From NCBI GenBank assembly GCA_017305935.1, contig JAFKJU010000037.1, positions 1 to 53,266 of the forward strand: 53,266 nt of DNA, in the 5' to 3' direction. The notes under the pieces are model-generated. The model was not told the origin of the DNA. It saw only the letters and a list, made by a program, of their open reading frames with translations, and made no database searches. How positions within the stretch are numbered: position 1 is the first letter of the stretch; each line of letters begins with the position of its first letter. Positions 1-7,604 of this stretch are shown in pieces. The position numbers and the translations under genes are program-made. The stretch is from Hyphomicrobiales bacterium (GTDB lineage: Bacteria; Pseudomonadota; Alphaproteobacteria; Rhizobiales; Rhizobiaceae).

Positions 1-150
1 AAAGGTCGCGCCCGCATCGAGCAAGCAGTCGGAAAACTCAAACGCTTCAAGCGCGTCGCGCTACGATGCGAGAAGACCAAGCAAAATTTCGCATCCATCG
101 TCGCAATCGCCGCAGGCTTCATCTTGATCAAATCCGTCCACACTGCCTAG
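1..150 (+). mobile_element. IS5-family transposase, C-terminal fragment (cut by window edge)
   Basis: The first 150 bases read in frame 1 as the last 49 residues of an IS5-family DDE transposase, ending at TAG 148-150. The sequence RIEQAVGKLKRFKRVALRCE is the conserved region after the catalytic Glu in IS5/IS427-group enzymes common in rhizobia, and the tail ends in IKSVHTA as in those elements. The upstream part lies outside the window, so intactness cannot be judged. The element directly abuts a decapitated DUF2326 gene that starts right after the stop codon, so its right end lies close to 150. I could not define the terminal inverted repeat because only one end is present. Confidence 0.85.
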
Positions 151-755
151 TCTATCTGGAAGAGCAGCGCAAAAAGCTCGAGGTCGTCGTCGAAACAGCG
201 CGGCAGGTCCGCGAGGCGGAACGCGACCGTGGGCGCGTAGTCGATGAGATCAAGGCCATGTTGGCAAAGCCGACGGTGATCTACGAGCGTTTCACACGGA
301 TATTCAACGAGTATTGCCAGAAGGTCCTCAACCACGAAGGACTCTTCTTTTTCCATGTAAATTCCAGCAACAACCTTGACTACAAGATCAGCCTGGGGCT
401 TGCCGGCCAGAAGGGCGTGGCATCAAGCCAGGGCGAGGGCACGAGCTACAAGAAGCTGACCTGCGCTCTGTTCGATCTTGCCCTGTTGCGGGTTTACGAG
501 GACATTCCGTTCTTTCATTTCGTCTACCATGATGGGATTCTGGAGGCGCTCGACGACCGTAAGAAACTCGCTTTCCTTGAAGTTGTTCGCGATCAGATCA
601 GCAGCCGCAAGCTCCAGTACATCATGACCGTCATAGCTTCCGACCTGCCTCGCAACGAGAAGGGCCAGGTTGTTGGCTTTGCCGACGACGAGATCGTCTT
701 GCGTCTTCATGATGGTGGTCCGGAAGGCCGGCTATTCAAAATGGCAGAATTCTAG
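151..755 (+). pseudogene. DUF2326 / SMC-RecN-like ATPase, C-terminal remnant
   Basis: About 200 residues of coding sequence remain, with no native start; the 5' part is replaced by the IS5-family element. The remnant begins with a charged, coiled-coil-like stretch (EEQRKKLEVVVETARQVREA). It continues into the C-terminal ATPase lobe: a glycine-rich GEGTSYKKL segment in the place of an ABC signature, then hydrophobic residues ending FFHFVYHDG, like a Walker B/D-loop. This pattern matches DUF2326 proteins, RecN/SMC-like ATPases known from ABC-three-component loci. The preserved reading frame suggests recent truncation. No partner gene remains next to it. Family assignment is fairly confident; function is not. 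Confidence 0.65.
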
Positions 756-861
756 ACGGCTGAAACGGCCTCCTCCTGCGCTCGATGATATGACGCTCGA
801 CACCGTCGGCATCGGGCTCTTTTTCACAGGGGCAAGCCTTCCCTCGCCCTGCTTGAGCCCG

Positions 862-936
862 CAGCAGCGCCAGCAGCGGCGAAACGAAGGAAAACAGGCG
901 CGAGCCGCCCGGACGTTTTTCAAGTTCAATGCGCAT
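862..936 (-). pseudogene. ABC transporter permease, 5' remnant (BMP/nucleoside type)
   Basis: About 25 codons from ATG at 936 read MRIELEKRPGGSRLFSFVSP and then LLALL. This is the usual N-terminus of the first permease in BmpA-type purine-nucleoside/simple-sugar ABC operons. After that the homology stops and no membrane protein follows. It overlaps the end of the ATPase remnant (stop at 926-928) by 11 bases, the normal gene order and coupling in such operons. The truncated end faces the DUF2326 remnant. Confidence 0.55.
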
Positions 937-1153
937 GCTGCGCCTCCGCGCCGGCCTTATCGTGCGCCCCGCCCATCAGCAGGCCGATCTTCTCGCGGGT
1001 CATGTCCTGCGCCGGATAGGCATTGGACAGGCGCCCTTCGTTGATGACGGCGATTTCGGTGGCGACTTCGAAAATCTCGTCCAGATCCTGGCTGATGACC
1101 AGAACGGCCGAGCCGGATTTCAGGCGCTGGTCGACCTGGCGGCGAGCTTGGGC
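926..1153 (-). pseudogene. ABC transporter ATP-binding protein, C-terminal remnant (BMP/nucleoside type)
   Basis: The last roughly 75 residues of the second nucleotide-binding domain survive: LKSGSAVLVISQDLDEIFE, ATEIAVINEGRL, then MTREKIGLLMGG and a His/Ala-rich tail. These are hallmarks of the two-domain ATPase of BmpA-linked nucleoside/sugar importers. Walker A, signature and Walker B motifs are gone. Upstream of about 1153 the open frame shows no homology I recognise. With the permease remnant it marks one deleted importer operon reading leftward. Confidence 0.65.
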
Positions 1154-1539
1154 CACGTAGATGAGCAATTGATCGACCGGAAGATCTTGGCTTTGGCATT
1201 TTCCGCGCGCTAACCCTAGCCTGCGTGTTGCGCAGGACGCCTGGGAGAGGCGCTTTTTTCCGATAGAGCGCAAGGCTTCGCCCTTGCCATGGCCCTTCAG
1301 CGCCCGGCAAGGACAAAGCGCTCGGTTGAATGATGCGCTTTAGGCGCCGGGGCATGTGGGCTTAGATCTGCTTACTGACATCGGACGCATGCCGCAACTC
1401 GACACGCCGAAGTCGGTGTTCGAGATCGTTTCGGGTCTCCTGTGAGCCAACTGAAAACTCGGAGAGCAATGGGGCGGCCGGTCGGATCTCGTCGACGCCG
1501 CTCGGCCGTCCCATTGTTTGTGTAGCCGGCTGGCGCCGT
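1154..1539. other. Gene-poor stretch with an orphan C-terminal fragment
   Basis: No intact gene is visible. Plus-strand codons 1350-1445 read as a 31-residue peptide containing TDIGRMPQLDTPKSVFEIVS before a TGA. It has the look of the C-terminus of a dehydrogenase, but I cannot name the family. The rest (about 1154-1349) shows only non-conserved open frames. A strong hairpin at 1467-1516 closes the region beside the thiolase gene. Confidence 0.35.
1467..1516. terminator. Long hairpin, probable bidirectional terminator after the thiolase gene
   Basis: Arms 1467-1480 (caatggggcggccg) and 1503-1516 (cggccgtcccattg) form a 14-bp stem with one G-U pair around a 22-base loop. It lies 24 bases beyond the stop codon of the minus-strand thiolase. 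There is only a weak T-run on either side, so termination is inferred from stem strength and position. Confidence 0.6.
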
Positions 1540-2718
1540 TTAGACACGTTGGAAAATCGCTGCGATTCCCTGTCCGCCGCCAATGCACATGGTGACCAAT
1601 CCGTACTTGGCGCCTGTCCGCTGCATTTCGTAGACAAGCTTGACGGTATTGATCGCACCTGTAGCGCCGATCGGATGACCGAGGGCGATGCCGGATCCGT
1701 TCGGATTGACCTTTCTCGGATCGAATTGAAGTTCCTTCGCGACAGCGCAGGCCTGAGCTGCAAAAGCTTCGTTCGCCTCGATCACATCGAGGTCGTCTAA
1801 TGTGAGACCGCTTTTCTGCAGGGCGAGCCGCGTTGCACTGACTGGTCCTATCCCCATATGGGCGGGGTCCACCCCGGTAAATGCGTAGCTGACAAGTCTT
1901 GCCATCGGTTTGAGATCGAGCCGCTCGACCGCTTTGCCGCTGGCAAGGACGAGAGCGGCAGCGCCGTCATTGATCCCTGATGCGTTTCCGGCTGTCACGC
2001 TTCCGCCCTCGCGAAACGCGGGCTTCAGCTTCTCAAAATCCGTGAGTTCAGCGTTGCGACGAACATGCTCGTCGGTCCTGATCGAGACCTCTTTTCCCTT
2101 TTGCCGGATTGTGACATCTGCGATCTGATCGTCGAAATACCCTGCATCTATCGCGTGAGATGCCCTGCGGTGGCTCTCCAGGGCCAGTGCATCCTGTTCG
2201 GCACGGGCTACATTGAATTTCTGTGCCACGTTTTCGGCTGTCACGCCCATATGGATTCTGCCGAAGGGGTCGGTAAGGGAGCCGACCAGCATATCCGTCG
2301 AGGTCGAATCGCCAAGGCGCATCCCCCAACGGGCCTGGTTGAGGATGTAGGGCGCACGGCTCATCGACTCTGCGCCGCCAGCAAGTGCTACCTGCGCATC
2401 CCCAAGCATAATTCCTTGCGAGGCTGACAGAATTGCCTGCAGCCCCGACCCGCAAAGCCGGTTCACGGTGAGCGCGCCTGCGCTATGGGGAACGCCAACT
2501 TCAATGGCGATCACCCGAGAAATATAGGGGTCCCGCGTCTCCGTCTGGATAACCTGGCCGAATACTGAGTGCTCCACCTCCGCGCCATCTATGCCGGCAC
2601 GCTTCAGGGCTTCGCGGGCAACGACTGTGCCAAGCTCTATCAGGCTGACATCCTTCAGCGAGCCTCCGAAAGAGCCAATGGCTGTTCGGGCCGCGCCGGC
2701 AATGTAGACATCGGTCAT
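1540..2718 (-). CDS. Acetyl-CoA C-acetyltransferase (thiolase)
   Basis: A 392-residue thiolase that condenses two acetyl-CoA or cleaves 3-oxoacyl-CoA in the cytoplasm. The nucleophilic Cys is at residue 89 ([10 protein letters not shown]), His at 348 (GHPIGATGA) and the second Cys at 378 (MCIGGGQG). These are the spacings of biosynthetic/degradative acetoacetyl-CoA thiolases. I chose ATG at 2718 over upstream codons because it has a GAAGGAAAAG ribosome site and begins [13 protein letters not shown] as family members do. It is the outermost gene of the catabolic island. An almost perfect palindrome sits at 2735-2756, just upstream, and shares its core with one before the SDR gene at 12559. It probably supplies the last, thiolytic step for acyl-CoA made by this island; that role is inferred. 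Confidence 0.92.
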   Translation of the reverse strand: MTDVYIAGAARTAIGSFGGSLKDVSLIELGTVVAREALKRAGIDGAEVEHSVFGQVIQTETRDPYISRVIAIEVGVPHSAGALTVNRLCGSGLQAILSASQGIMLGDAQVALAGGAESMSRAPYILNQARWGMRLGDSTSTDMLVGSLTDPFGRIHMGVTAENVAQKFNVARAEQDALALESHRRASHAIDAGYFDDQIADVTIRQKGKEVSIRTDEHVRRNAELTDFEKLKPAFREGGSVTAGNASGINDGAAALVLASGKAVERLDLKPMARLVSYAFTGVDPAHMGIGPVSATRLALQKSGLTLDDLDVIEANEAFAAQACAVAKELQFDPRKVNPNGSGIALGHPIGATGAINTVKLVYEMQRTGAKYGLVTMCIGGGQGIAAIFQRV

Positions 2719-2734
2719 ATCTTTTCCTTCCAAG

Positions 2735-2756
2735 AAAAAGCGAGCGTTCGCTTTTT
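2735..2756. promoter_or_regulatory. 22-bp palindrome upstream of the thiolase gene, candidate operator
   Basis: The two 9-base arms aaaaagcga and tcgcttttt flank gcgt: 20 of 22 positions are symmetric. It begins 17 bases before the thiolase start codon, overlapping the likely 5' leader or promoter. Its core gcgagcgttcgc matches 11 of 12 bases of the perfect palindrome at 12525-12536 ahead of the SDR/ACAD/APH genes. The form (AT edges, CGAGCG core) suits a TetR-type repressor of acyl-CoA genes, but no tetR gene is in the window. Confidence 0.55.
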
Positions 2757-2832
2757 TGAAATGTGGCGGTTCTCGGTATGTGCTTATGGGTTCGACGTGG
2801 CTTCGCATGAGGGGCGAAAGCGATTTCCCGTG

Positions 2833-3555
2833 TTAGGCGGTTCGCAGGAAAATCCGCGCCAGGCCGTCCTTTACAGACGCCATAGCGTCAGTGGCGCTCA
2901 TTCGGATATGTTCGTACATCAGAAGACCGGCTTTTTCGCCCTGGCGGTTTGACAATGCGTCCGCAATGTCCGTGTGTTCGGTATAGGTGGTCGATCGACG
3001 ACGGCGCTTTTCGATTTCGATTTCCCGGACGAACCGGATGCGCGCGTTGATGCTCTCGATCATACGGGAGAGCTCGGGGTTGCCGGACATTTGCGCTATC
3101 CGCATATGGAATTCTTCGTCCTTGTCGGTCAGCTCTATGCTCGAATAGGAATCCGCTCGATCCGCGACGGCATGCCACCAGGAAGCAAGACCAAGAAGCT
3201 CATCGAGCGGAGCGTGTTCCGCGGCAAGCTGGACAGCCTTCTGTTCGAGAAATGCGCGCACATCGGACAGATGCACGATCTGGTCGACGTCCAGCCCTCG
3301 ACAAAAGAAGCCGCGGCTAGGCTGAAACGTGATCAATCCCTCCGTTACCAGGCGCTGGAGAGACTCCCGAACCGGACTGCGGCTGACATTCAGACGCGCC
3401 GCGAGCTCGACCTCGTTGATCCGCTCGTTCGGCCTGAAGTCATAACCCACAGCCATCCGGCGGACTTCCTCATAGACGCGCTCGCCCGTCGGAGTACGTT
3501 TTTGGGCGGTTACCGGAGCCATGTCGGAGAGTGACTTCTTCCTGTTTTTGGGCAT
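2833..3555 (-). CDS. GntR-family transcriptional regulator, FCD (FadR) subfamily
   Basis: A 240-residue regulator. The winged-helix DNA-binding domain covers about residues 20-95 (RINEVELAARLNVSRSPVRE, then LVTEGLITFQPSRGFF). The all-helical FCD effector domain runs from about 105 to 230, with a metal-site-like FHMRIAQMSGNPEL. FCD proteins usually repress operons for organic-acid or amino-acid catabolism and release DNA on binding an acid ligand. It lies upstream of the thiolase and beyond ridA and dadA on the same strand. It is clearly paralogous to the regulator at 15739-16458: both share the RxRRR(S/G)(S/T)TYxEH segment and the KxGLARIF tail. The two CTGTCGACAG palindromes in the dadA/importer intergenic region are its likeliest operators (inference). 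The start at 3555 has only a weak ribosome site; M12 is an alternative. Confidence 0.88.
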   Translation of the reverse strand: MPKNRKKSLSDMAPVTAQKRTPTGERVYEEVRRMAVGYDFRPNERINEVELAARLNVSRSPVRESLQRLVTEGLITFQPSRGFFCRGLDVDQIVHLSDVRAFLEQKAVQLAAEHAPLDELLGLASWWHAVADRADSYSSIELTDKDEEFHMRIAQMSGNPELSRMIESINARIRFVREIEIEKRRRRSTTYTEHTDIADALSNRQGEKAGLLMYEHIRMSATDAMASVKDGLARIFLRTA

Positions 3556-3608
3556 TTCCGTTCGAAGCCTTGGTGCGAAAGGGGCGCGAAATGCGCCCCT
3601 TGTAGCAC

Positions 3609-3962
3609 TCAGATTCCAGCGATAACAGCGATTTCAACCGTATATTGCGGCGCTGCGAGCTTCGACTCGACGCATGCCCGTGCCGGTGTGTTGCCGGGCG
3701 CGACCCAGGCATCCCAGACTTCGTTCATTTCGTTGAACGTTGCGATATCGGTGAGCCAGATCGATGCCGACAGGATCTTCGACTTGTCGGTTCCGGCCTC
3801 AGCCAGAAGCTCATCGGTCTTTGCCAGGATATCCTTCGTCTGATCCGCGACGGATGCACCCGGCGCACGCAGGGCGACCTGGCCGGCGAGAAACACGAGG
3901 TTGCCGTAAACGACGGCTTGAGACATCCGGTTGCCGGGCGCGATGCGTTTGATCTCGGTCAC
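3609..3962 (-). CDS. RidA-family enamine/imine deaminase
   Basis: A 117-residue RidA (YjgF/YER057c/UK114) protein. Members hydrolyse reactive 2-enamine/imine intermediates to 2-oxo acids and ammonia as soluble trimers. The catalytic Arg is at residue 95 (NTPARACVE), with a Glu near the C-terminus (VEIAVIAGI). I place the start at GTG 3962, after AAAGGAAATAAC; a TTG five codons upstream is possible. The stop of the dadA-like gene (3974) is 11 bases upstream, so the two are co-transcribed. The pairing is chemically sensible: the flavoenzyme makes an imino acid and RidA speeds its hydrolysis. Confidence 0.9.
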   Translation of the reverse strand: MTEIKRIAPGNRMSQAVVYGNLVFLAGQVALRAPGASVADQTKDILAKTDELLAEAGTDKSKILSASIWLTDIATFNEMNEVWDAWVAPGNTPARACVESKLAAPQYTVEIAVIAGI

Positions 3963-3973
3963 GTTATTTCCTT

Positions 3974-5275
3974 TCAATGTGAAACATAGAGCTTACTGAC
4001 TTCACCGGCGGTCGGTCCCCAGGAGCGGGAAACCGCCGGAACGATTCCATCAAGTGGAATTGGTGGAGCGCGGCCCGCGATAAGGTCCGCGATGATGCGC
4101 GCCGAGCCGTGCGACATCGTCCAGCCGATGTGGCCGTGCCCGGTGTTCAGCCAAAGATTGCTGAGGTGGCGGCGCCCGAGTACGGGGAGGTTGTCGGGCG
4201 TCATGGGACGGAGACCGGCCCACATTTCTGCCCTGTCATAGGCAATGCCGCGTGGATACAGCTCCTGGGCGACACGCTTCATGAACGCGAAATCTGCCGG
4301 CTTGTGGCCGCGATTGTAGCCCGCGAACTCCGCCGTCGCGGTTACCCTTATCCGGTCTCCCATCGGTGTGATGCCGACGAGGTTGTGCTCATCGAGTACC
4401 GGCAGTTTCGGCGCTGCGTCCTGATCGGTGATCGGGATCGTCAGCGAATAGCCCTTGATCGGGTAGATCGGCAGGGAAAGCCCGATCTTGCGGGCCAGGA
4501 TCGGGCTCTCCGAACCGAGGCAAAGAACATAGACATCGGCGGTCAGATCGCCTCGGGTCGTGCGCACGGCACGAATTGTGTCACCGATCCGATCGAAACC
4601 GGTGACGTTCGTTCCGGTCAGGATCTTGCCGCCCCGCTTCGCGACGATATCGGCAAGCGCGCGCGTGAATTTTGCGGAATCGCCTGTTTCGTCCGTCGGG
4701 CAAAGAATCCCGCCGGCAATCTTTCCGCGCGACGATGCAAGGGCGGGTTCGCGACGAATGATCTCGCTTTCGTCAATAACGCGGATTTCCTGACCGTCTT
4801 CCTGAAGAAGGCGCATATTTGCCGCGCCGCGTTCGAGCGCGGCCTGGCTGCGGTGGAAATACAATATTCCCTGATCGGTCCGATCGTAGGCGATGCTTTC
4901 GTCTCGTACGACCTCCTGAAGCACGCGCTGGGAATGAACCGCCAAACGATGTTTGAGCAGCGTGTTCTTCTTCGCCTTCGCGGCCGTGCATTCCATCAGG
5001 AATTTCAGTGACCAGGTGTAGAGGTGGGGGTCTGCCGAAAGACGGAAACGGAGCGCCTGGTCCTTCATGACGAGAGACTTCATCAGTGTCTTCGGTGCGG
5101 CAGGCGACGACCAGACGAAGGAATGGCCCGGCGCGATCATACCGGCGTTGCCCCAGCTTGCGCCTTCAGCCAGCGAGGTCTCCCGGTCGACGATCGTAAC
5201 GTCGTAGCCGTCCTTTTGAAGCTGATATGCGGTTGTGACGCCGACCACGCCGCCGCCCAATATCAACGCCCTCAT
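3974..5275 (-). CDS. D-amino-acid dehydrogenase-like FAD oxidoreductase (DadA family)
   Basis: A 433-residue DAO/DadA-family flavoprotein. The dinucleotide motif GGGVVG is at residues 7-12, followed by an acidic strand end (VTIVDRE), and GHIGWTMSHGSARIIADLI forms the C-terminal FAD-binding segment. Family members oxidise D-amino acids to imino acids, passing electrons to the membrane quinone pool. The start at 5275 has AAGGGG upstream; a longer in-frame extension to 5335 has neither homology nor a good site. It is followed by ridA on the same transcript and is divergent from a livK-type binding protein, with two CTGTCGACAG palindromes between them. The context points to one specific amino acid rather than general D-alanine use, because no alanine racemase lies beside it. 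Substrate unknown. Confidence 0.88.
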   Translation of the reverse strand: MRALILGGGVVGVTTAYQLQKDGYDVTIVDRETSLAEGASWGNAGMIAPGHSFVWSSPAAPKTLMKSLVMKDQALRFRLSADPHLYTWSLKFLMECTAAKAKKNTLLKHRLAVHSQRVLQEVVRDESIAYDRTDQGILYFHRSQAALERGAANMRLLQEDGQEIRVIDESEIIRREPALASSRGKIAGGILCPTDETGDSAKFTRALADIVAKRGGKILTGTNVTGFDRIGDTIRAVRTTRGDLTADVYVLCLGSESPILARKIGLSLPIYPIKGYSLTIPITDQDAAPKLPVLDEHNLVGITPMGDRIRVTATAEFAGYNRGHKPADFAFMKRVAQELYPRGIAYDRAEMWAGLRPMTPDNLPVLGRRHLSNLWLNTGHGHIGWTMSHGSARIIADLIAGRAPPIPLDGIVPAVSRSWGPTAGEVSKLYVSH

Positions 5276-5297
5276 CTGAATCCCCTTGTGTCTTTGA

Positions 5298-5311
5298 TGC
5301 TGTCGACAGTA
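5298..5311. promoter_or_regulatory. Palindromic candidate operator, dadA side
   Basis: CTGTCGACAG at 5300-5309 is a perfect 10-base palindrome within TGCTGTCGACAGTA. It lies 25 bases upstream of the dadA-like start. The same core occurs at 5500-5509 on the other side of this divergent region. The TGTCGACA form suits GntR-FCD operators; the regulator at 2833-3555 is the natural candidate (inference). Confidence 0.6.
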
Positions 5312-5471
5312 GTGCGCAGGATCGCAGAAAGTCAAATCGAAAAAGAGATGCGTCCGCCATTTTGCCCTTGTCGGGACCGCAGAAGGCGGAAACCAAACCG
5401 CCTAACGCAAAGGGCATGCATCGAATTTGCAAGCAAAAACGATGCGTTGAACGAAAGTCGGATTCTGCCGC

Positions 5472-5511
5472 TTGACATAATCCATCATTGTTTATTGTAC
5501 TGTCGACAGTA
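5472..5511 (+). promoter_or_regulatory. Promoter with overlapping 14-bp palindromic operator for the importer operon
   Basis: TTGACA at 5472-5477 is a consensus -35 box. The -10 box is less certain: tattgt 5493-5498, or ttgtac 5495-5500 with a 17-base spacer. The perfect palindrome TACTGTCGACAGTA covers 5498-5511, overlapping the -10/+1 area, where a bound repressor would block initiation. The livK-type start codon follows at 5545. Confidence 0.6.
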
Positions 5512-5544
5512 ACGACTTTCATCAACCAAAAAAGGGGAACTGTG

Positions 5545-6636
5545 ATGAAAAGACTGCTGACCTATGCAATCCTCGTTGCCGGCCTTGCAGGTTCGGCTCA
5601 TGCCAAGGACGTCACGATCGGTGCGATCATTCCTCTGTCGGGTGCCAGTGCCACGCAGGGCGAAGACCAGCGTCGCGGGATGGAGCTGGCGCTCGAAAAG
5701 ATCAACGTGAATGGCGGCGTGCTCGGCGGCAAGCTGTCGATCATCACCGAAGACTCGGCCGGCCGCGCGCCGACTGCCCTCGACGCGGCCAAGAAGCTCG
5801 TCACCGTCGACAACGTGCCGGTGCTGATCGGCGAATTTTCATCGGGGATCACCATCCCGGTCGGGGAATACATCGCCCAGCAGAAGAAGGTGCATCTGAA
5901 CGTCGCCAGCACCAGCATCGACGTCCGCAAGATCAAGGGCGATTTCTACAGCGTGATCGGCCTCGACGATGTCTCCGGTGCTTTTTCGGCGCAGGACGCG
6001 ATCGACCGGGGCGCCAAGAAGGTGGCTGTTATCGCCCCGAACAATGCCTACGGCCAGGGCATCGCTGATGCGTTCGCCAAGAAGTTCAAGGAGCTGGGCG
6101 GCGAGGTGGCGGCCTCGATCATGTACACGGAAGGCCAGACCAGCTACCGGCGCGAACTGCAGCAGCTCGAGAAAAGCGCACCCGACATGTACGTCTATAC
6201 GGCATACGGCAAGGAATCGGCGACCATCAATCGCGAGGCATTCGAACTGGGCCTCACGGATACGCCCTGGTATGCCATGTATATCACCATGTGCACCGCC
6301 GACAGCGACCCGAAGTACATCGAGGGCCAGATCGGCATGGACCTGAACTATGTCGGTCCCTCCGGCGCCGACTACCAGGCGGCCTACAAGAAGCAGTACA
6401 ATGGCGACTTCCTCTCGACCTTCAACGGCTTCGCCTACGACGCGGTCATGATGGCGGCGGCAGCCATCAACAAGGCACAGTCGGATGATCCGGCTGCGAT
6501 TGCCGCGGCCCTGGCCGAGATCGGCAAAAAGTACGACGGCGTCACCGGTGAAATCGCATTCGATGACGAGCATCAGCGTGTGACGCAGCCCTATCTGAAG
6601 CTGAAGATTGCTTCTGGAAAGGTCGCCTCGAACTAA
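5545..6636 (+). CDS. Branched-chain/hydrophobic amino-acid ABC transporter, substrate-binding protein
   Basis: A 363-residue periplasmic binding protein of the HAAT (LivJ/LivK, Peripla_BP_6) family. A Sec signal peptide spans residues 1-20 (MKRLLTYAILVAGLAGSAHA), so the mature protein starts KDVTIGAIIPLSG. It keeps the family's NVNGGVLGG segment and the two-lobe pattern. The start at 5545 has AAAGGGGA seven bases upstream; an earlier in-frame ATG at 5488 lies inside the promoter. It is first in an operon with two permeases and two ATPases, separated from them by a hairpin at 6646-6679. HAAT proteins bind amino acids, aromatic acids, urea or amides, so the ligand here cannot be read from sequence. 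The neighbours (dadA, ridA, racemase family) favour an amino-acid-like ligand. Confidence 0.9.
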   Translation: MKRLLTYAILVAGLAGSAHAKDVTIGAIIPLSGASATQGEDQRRGMELALEKINVNGGVLGGKLSIITEDSAGRAPTALDAAKKLVTVDNVPVLIGEFSSGITIPVGEYIAQQKKVHLNVASTSIDVRKIKGDFYSVIGLDDVSGAFSAQDAIDRGAKKVAVIAPNNAYGQGIADAFAKKFKELGGEVAASIMYTEGQTSYRRELQQLEKSAPDMYVYTAYGKESATINREAFELGLTDTPWYAMYITMCTADSDPKYIEGQIGMDLNYVGPSGADYQAAYKKQYNGDFLSTFNGFAYDAVMMAAAAINKAQSDDPAAIAAALAEIGKKYDGVTGEIAFDDEHQRVTQPYLKLKIASGKVASN

Positions 6637-6645
6637 GTGTTCGCG

Positions 6646-6679
6646 GAGGGCAGGCGACGGTCGTCGTCTGCCCTCTTTT
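6646..6679 (+). terminator. Intra-operon attenuator hairpin after the binding-protein gene
   Basis: Arms gagggcaggcgac (6646-6658) and gtcgtctgccctc (6663-6675) form a 13-bp stem with one G-U pair and a GGTC loop, followed by TTTT. It lies 9 bases after the binding-protein stop and before the permease genes. Such hairpins often stabilise the upstream message and lower downstream expression, giving excess binding protein. Confidence 0.75.
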
Positions 6680-6710
6680 CGTGGCCTGCATCTTTCTGGA
6701 AAGCAAAATC

Positions 6711-7604
6711 ATGTTTCAGTTTGTCGTCGATGTCGCCCTGAGGGCGTGCGACCTTATGCTGATTGCTGTGGGAATGAGCGCGGTTTACTCGTTGATGAAG
6801 TTCCCCAACATCGCCCTTGCGCAATATGCCGCGATGGGCGCGTTCCTGGCAATTGTGTTGCAGCGAGCCGGCCTTCCGCTGGTTCCCTCGAGCATCGTCG
6901 CGGTCTTGATCGTCGGGGTAGTCGCGGTTCTTCTCAACCGCGTCCTCTTCGAAAGGATGCTGGCAATCGGCTCATCGACCGCGATGATCGGCTCTCTCGC
7001 GGTCAGCATGGTCATCTCAGCCATATTCCTGGTGATCATCGGCCCAAGTCCGGCGCGATTCAATCTTGAAATCACGCGACCGTTGCGCGTTCTCGGCGCG
7101 CGGATCACGGAACACCAGGTCCTTTCGCTTGGCATTACGGCAGCCGCCATTTCGGTGTTTGCCATCCTCCTCTTCAAGACCGATCTCGGGCGCTGTATGC
7201 GGGCGACGGCGACAAACAACCTTCTGGCCGACGCCACGGGCATCGACACACGCAAGACCAAAACCGCCGTTGTTGCCATCAGCGCGTGTCTTGCCGCGCT
7301 CGGAGGAATCATCATCACCATGAAGGGTGAGGTCAATATTCAGACGGGTCTCGATCTTCTTCTGCCGGTGTTCTCGGCGGCCATCCTCGGAGGCCTCGGA
7401 AATCCGCTCGGTGCGGTCGGCGGCGCCATTGTGATCGCCATGGCGGAGACCCTCATCACGAATGTCAACTTTGGCCCGATCCTCGGCCAGGATCTCGTGT
7501 TCCTGCCCGCTGCATATGCGACCGCCGGTTCGTTTGTGATCCTCGTCCTGACGCTCTTGTGGCGTCCGCGCGGGCTCTTCATCAGCGAGGTGAAGCGTGT
7601 TTGA
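6711..7604 (+). CDS. Branched-chain amino-acid ABC transporter permease (LivH type)
   Basis: A 297-residue inner-membrane protein with about eight hydrophobic helices. The LivH hallmark lies near residues 20-50 (GMSAVYSLMKFPNIALAQYA), and AILGGLGNPLGAVGGA near the C-terminus is the EAA-like loop that contacts the ATPases. I chose ATG 6711 over 6681: it has GGAAAG upstream and starts directly at the membrane region. It overlaps the LivM-type gene by 8 bases, indicating coupled translation. It forms the channel with that protein. Confidence 0.92.
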   Translation: MFQFVVDVALRACDLMLIAVGMSAVYSLMKFPNIALAQYAAMGAFLAIVLQRAGLPLVPSSIVAVLIVGVVAVLLNRVLFERMLAIGSSTAMIGSLAVSMVISAIFLVIIGPSPARFNLEITRPLRVLGARITEHQVLSLGITAAAISVFAILLFKTDLGRCMRATATNNLLADATGIDTRKTKTAVVAISACLAALGGIIITMKGEVNIQTGLDLLLPVFSAAILGGLGNPLGAVGGAIVIAMAETLITNVNFGPILGQDLVFLPAAYATAGSFVILVLTLLWRPRGLFISEVKRV

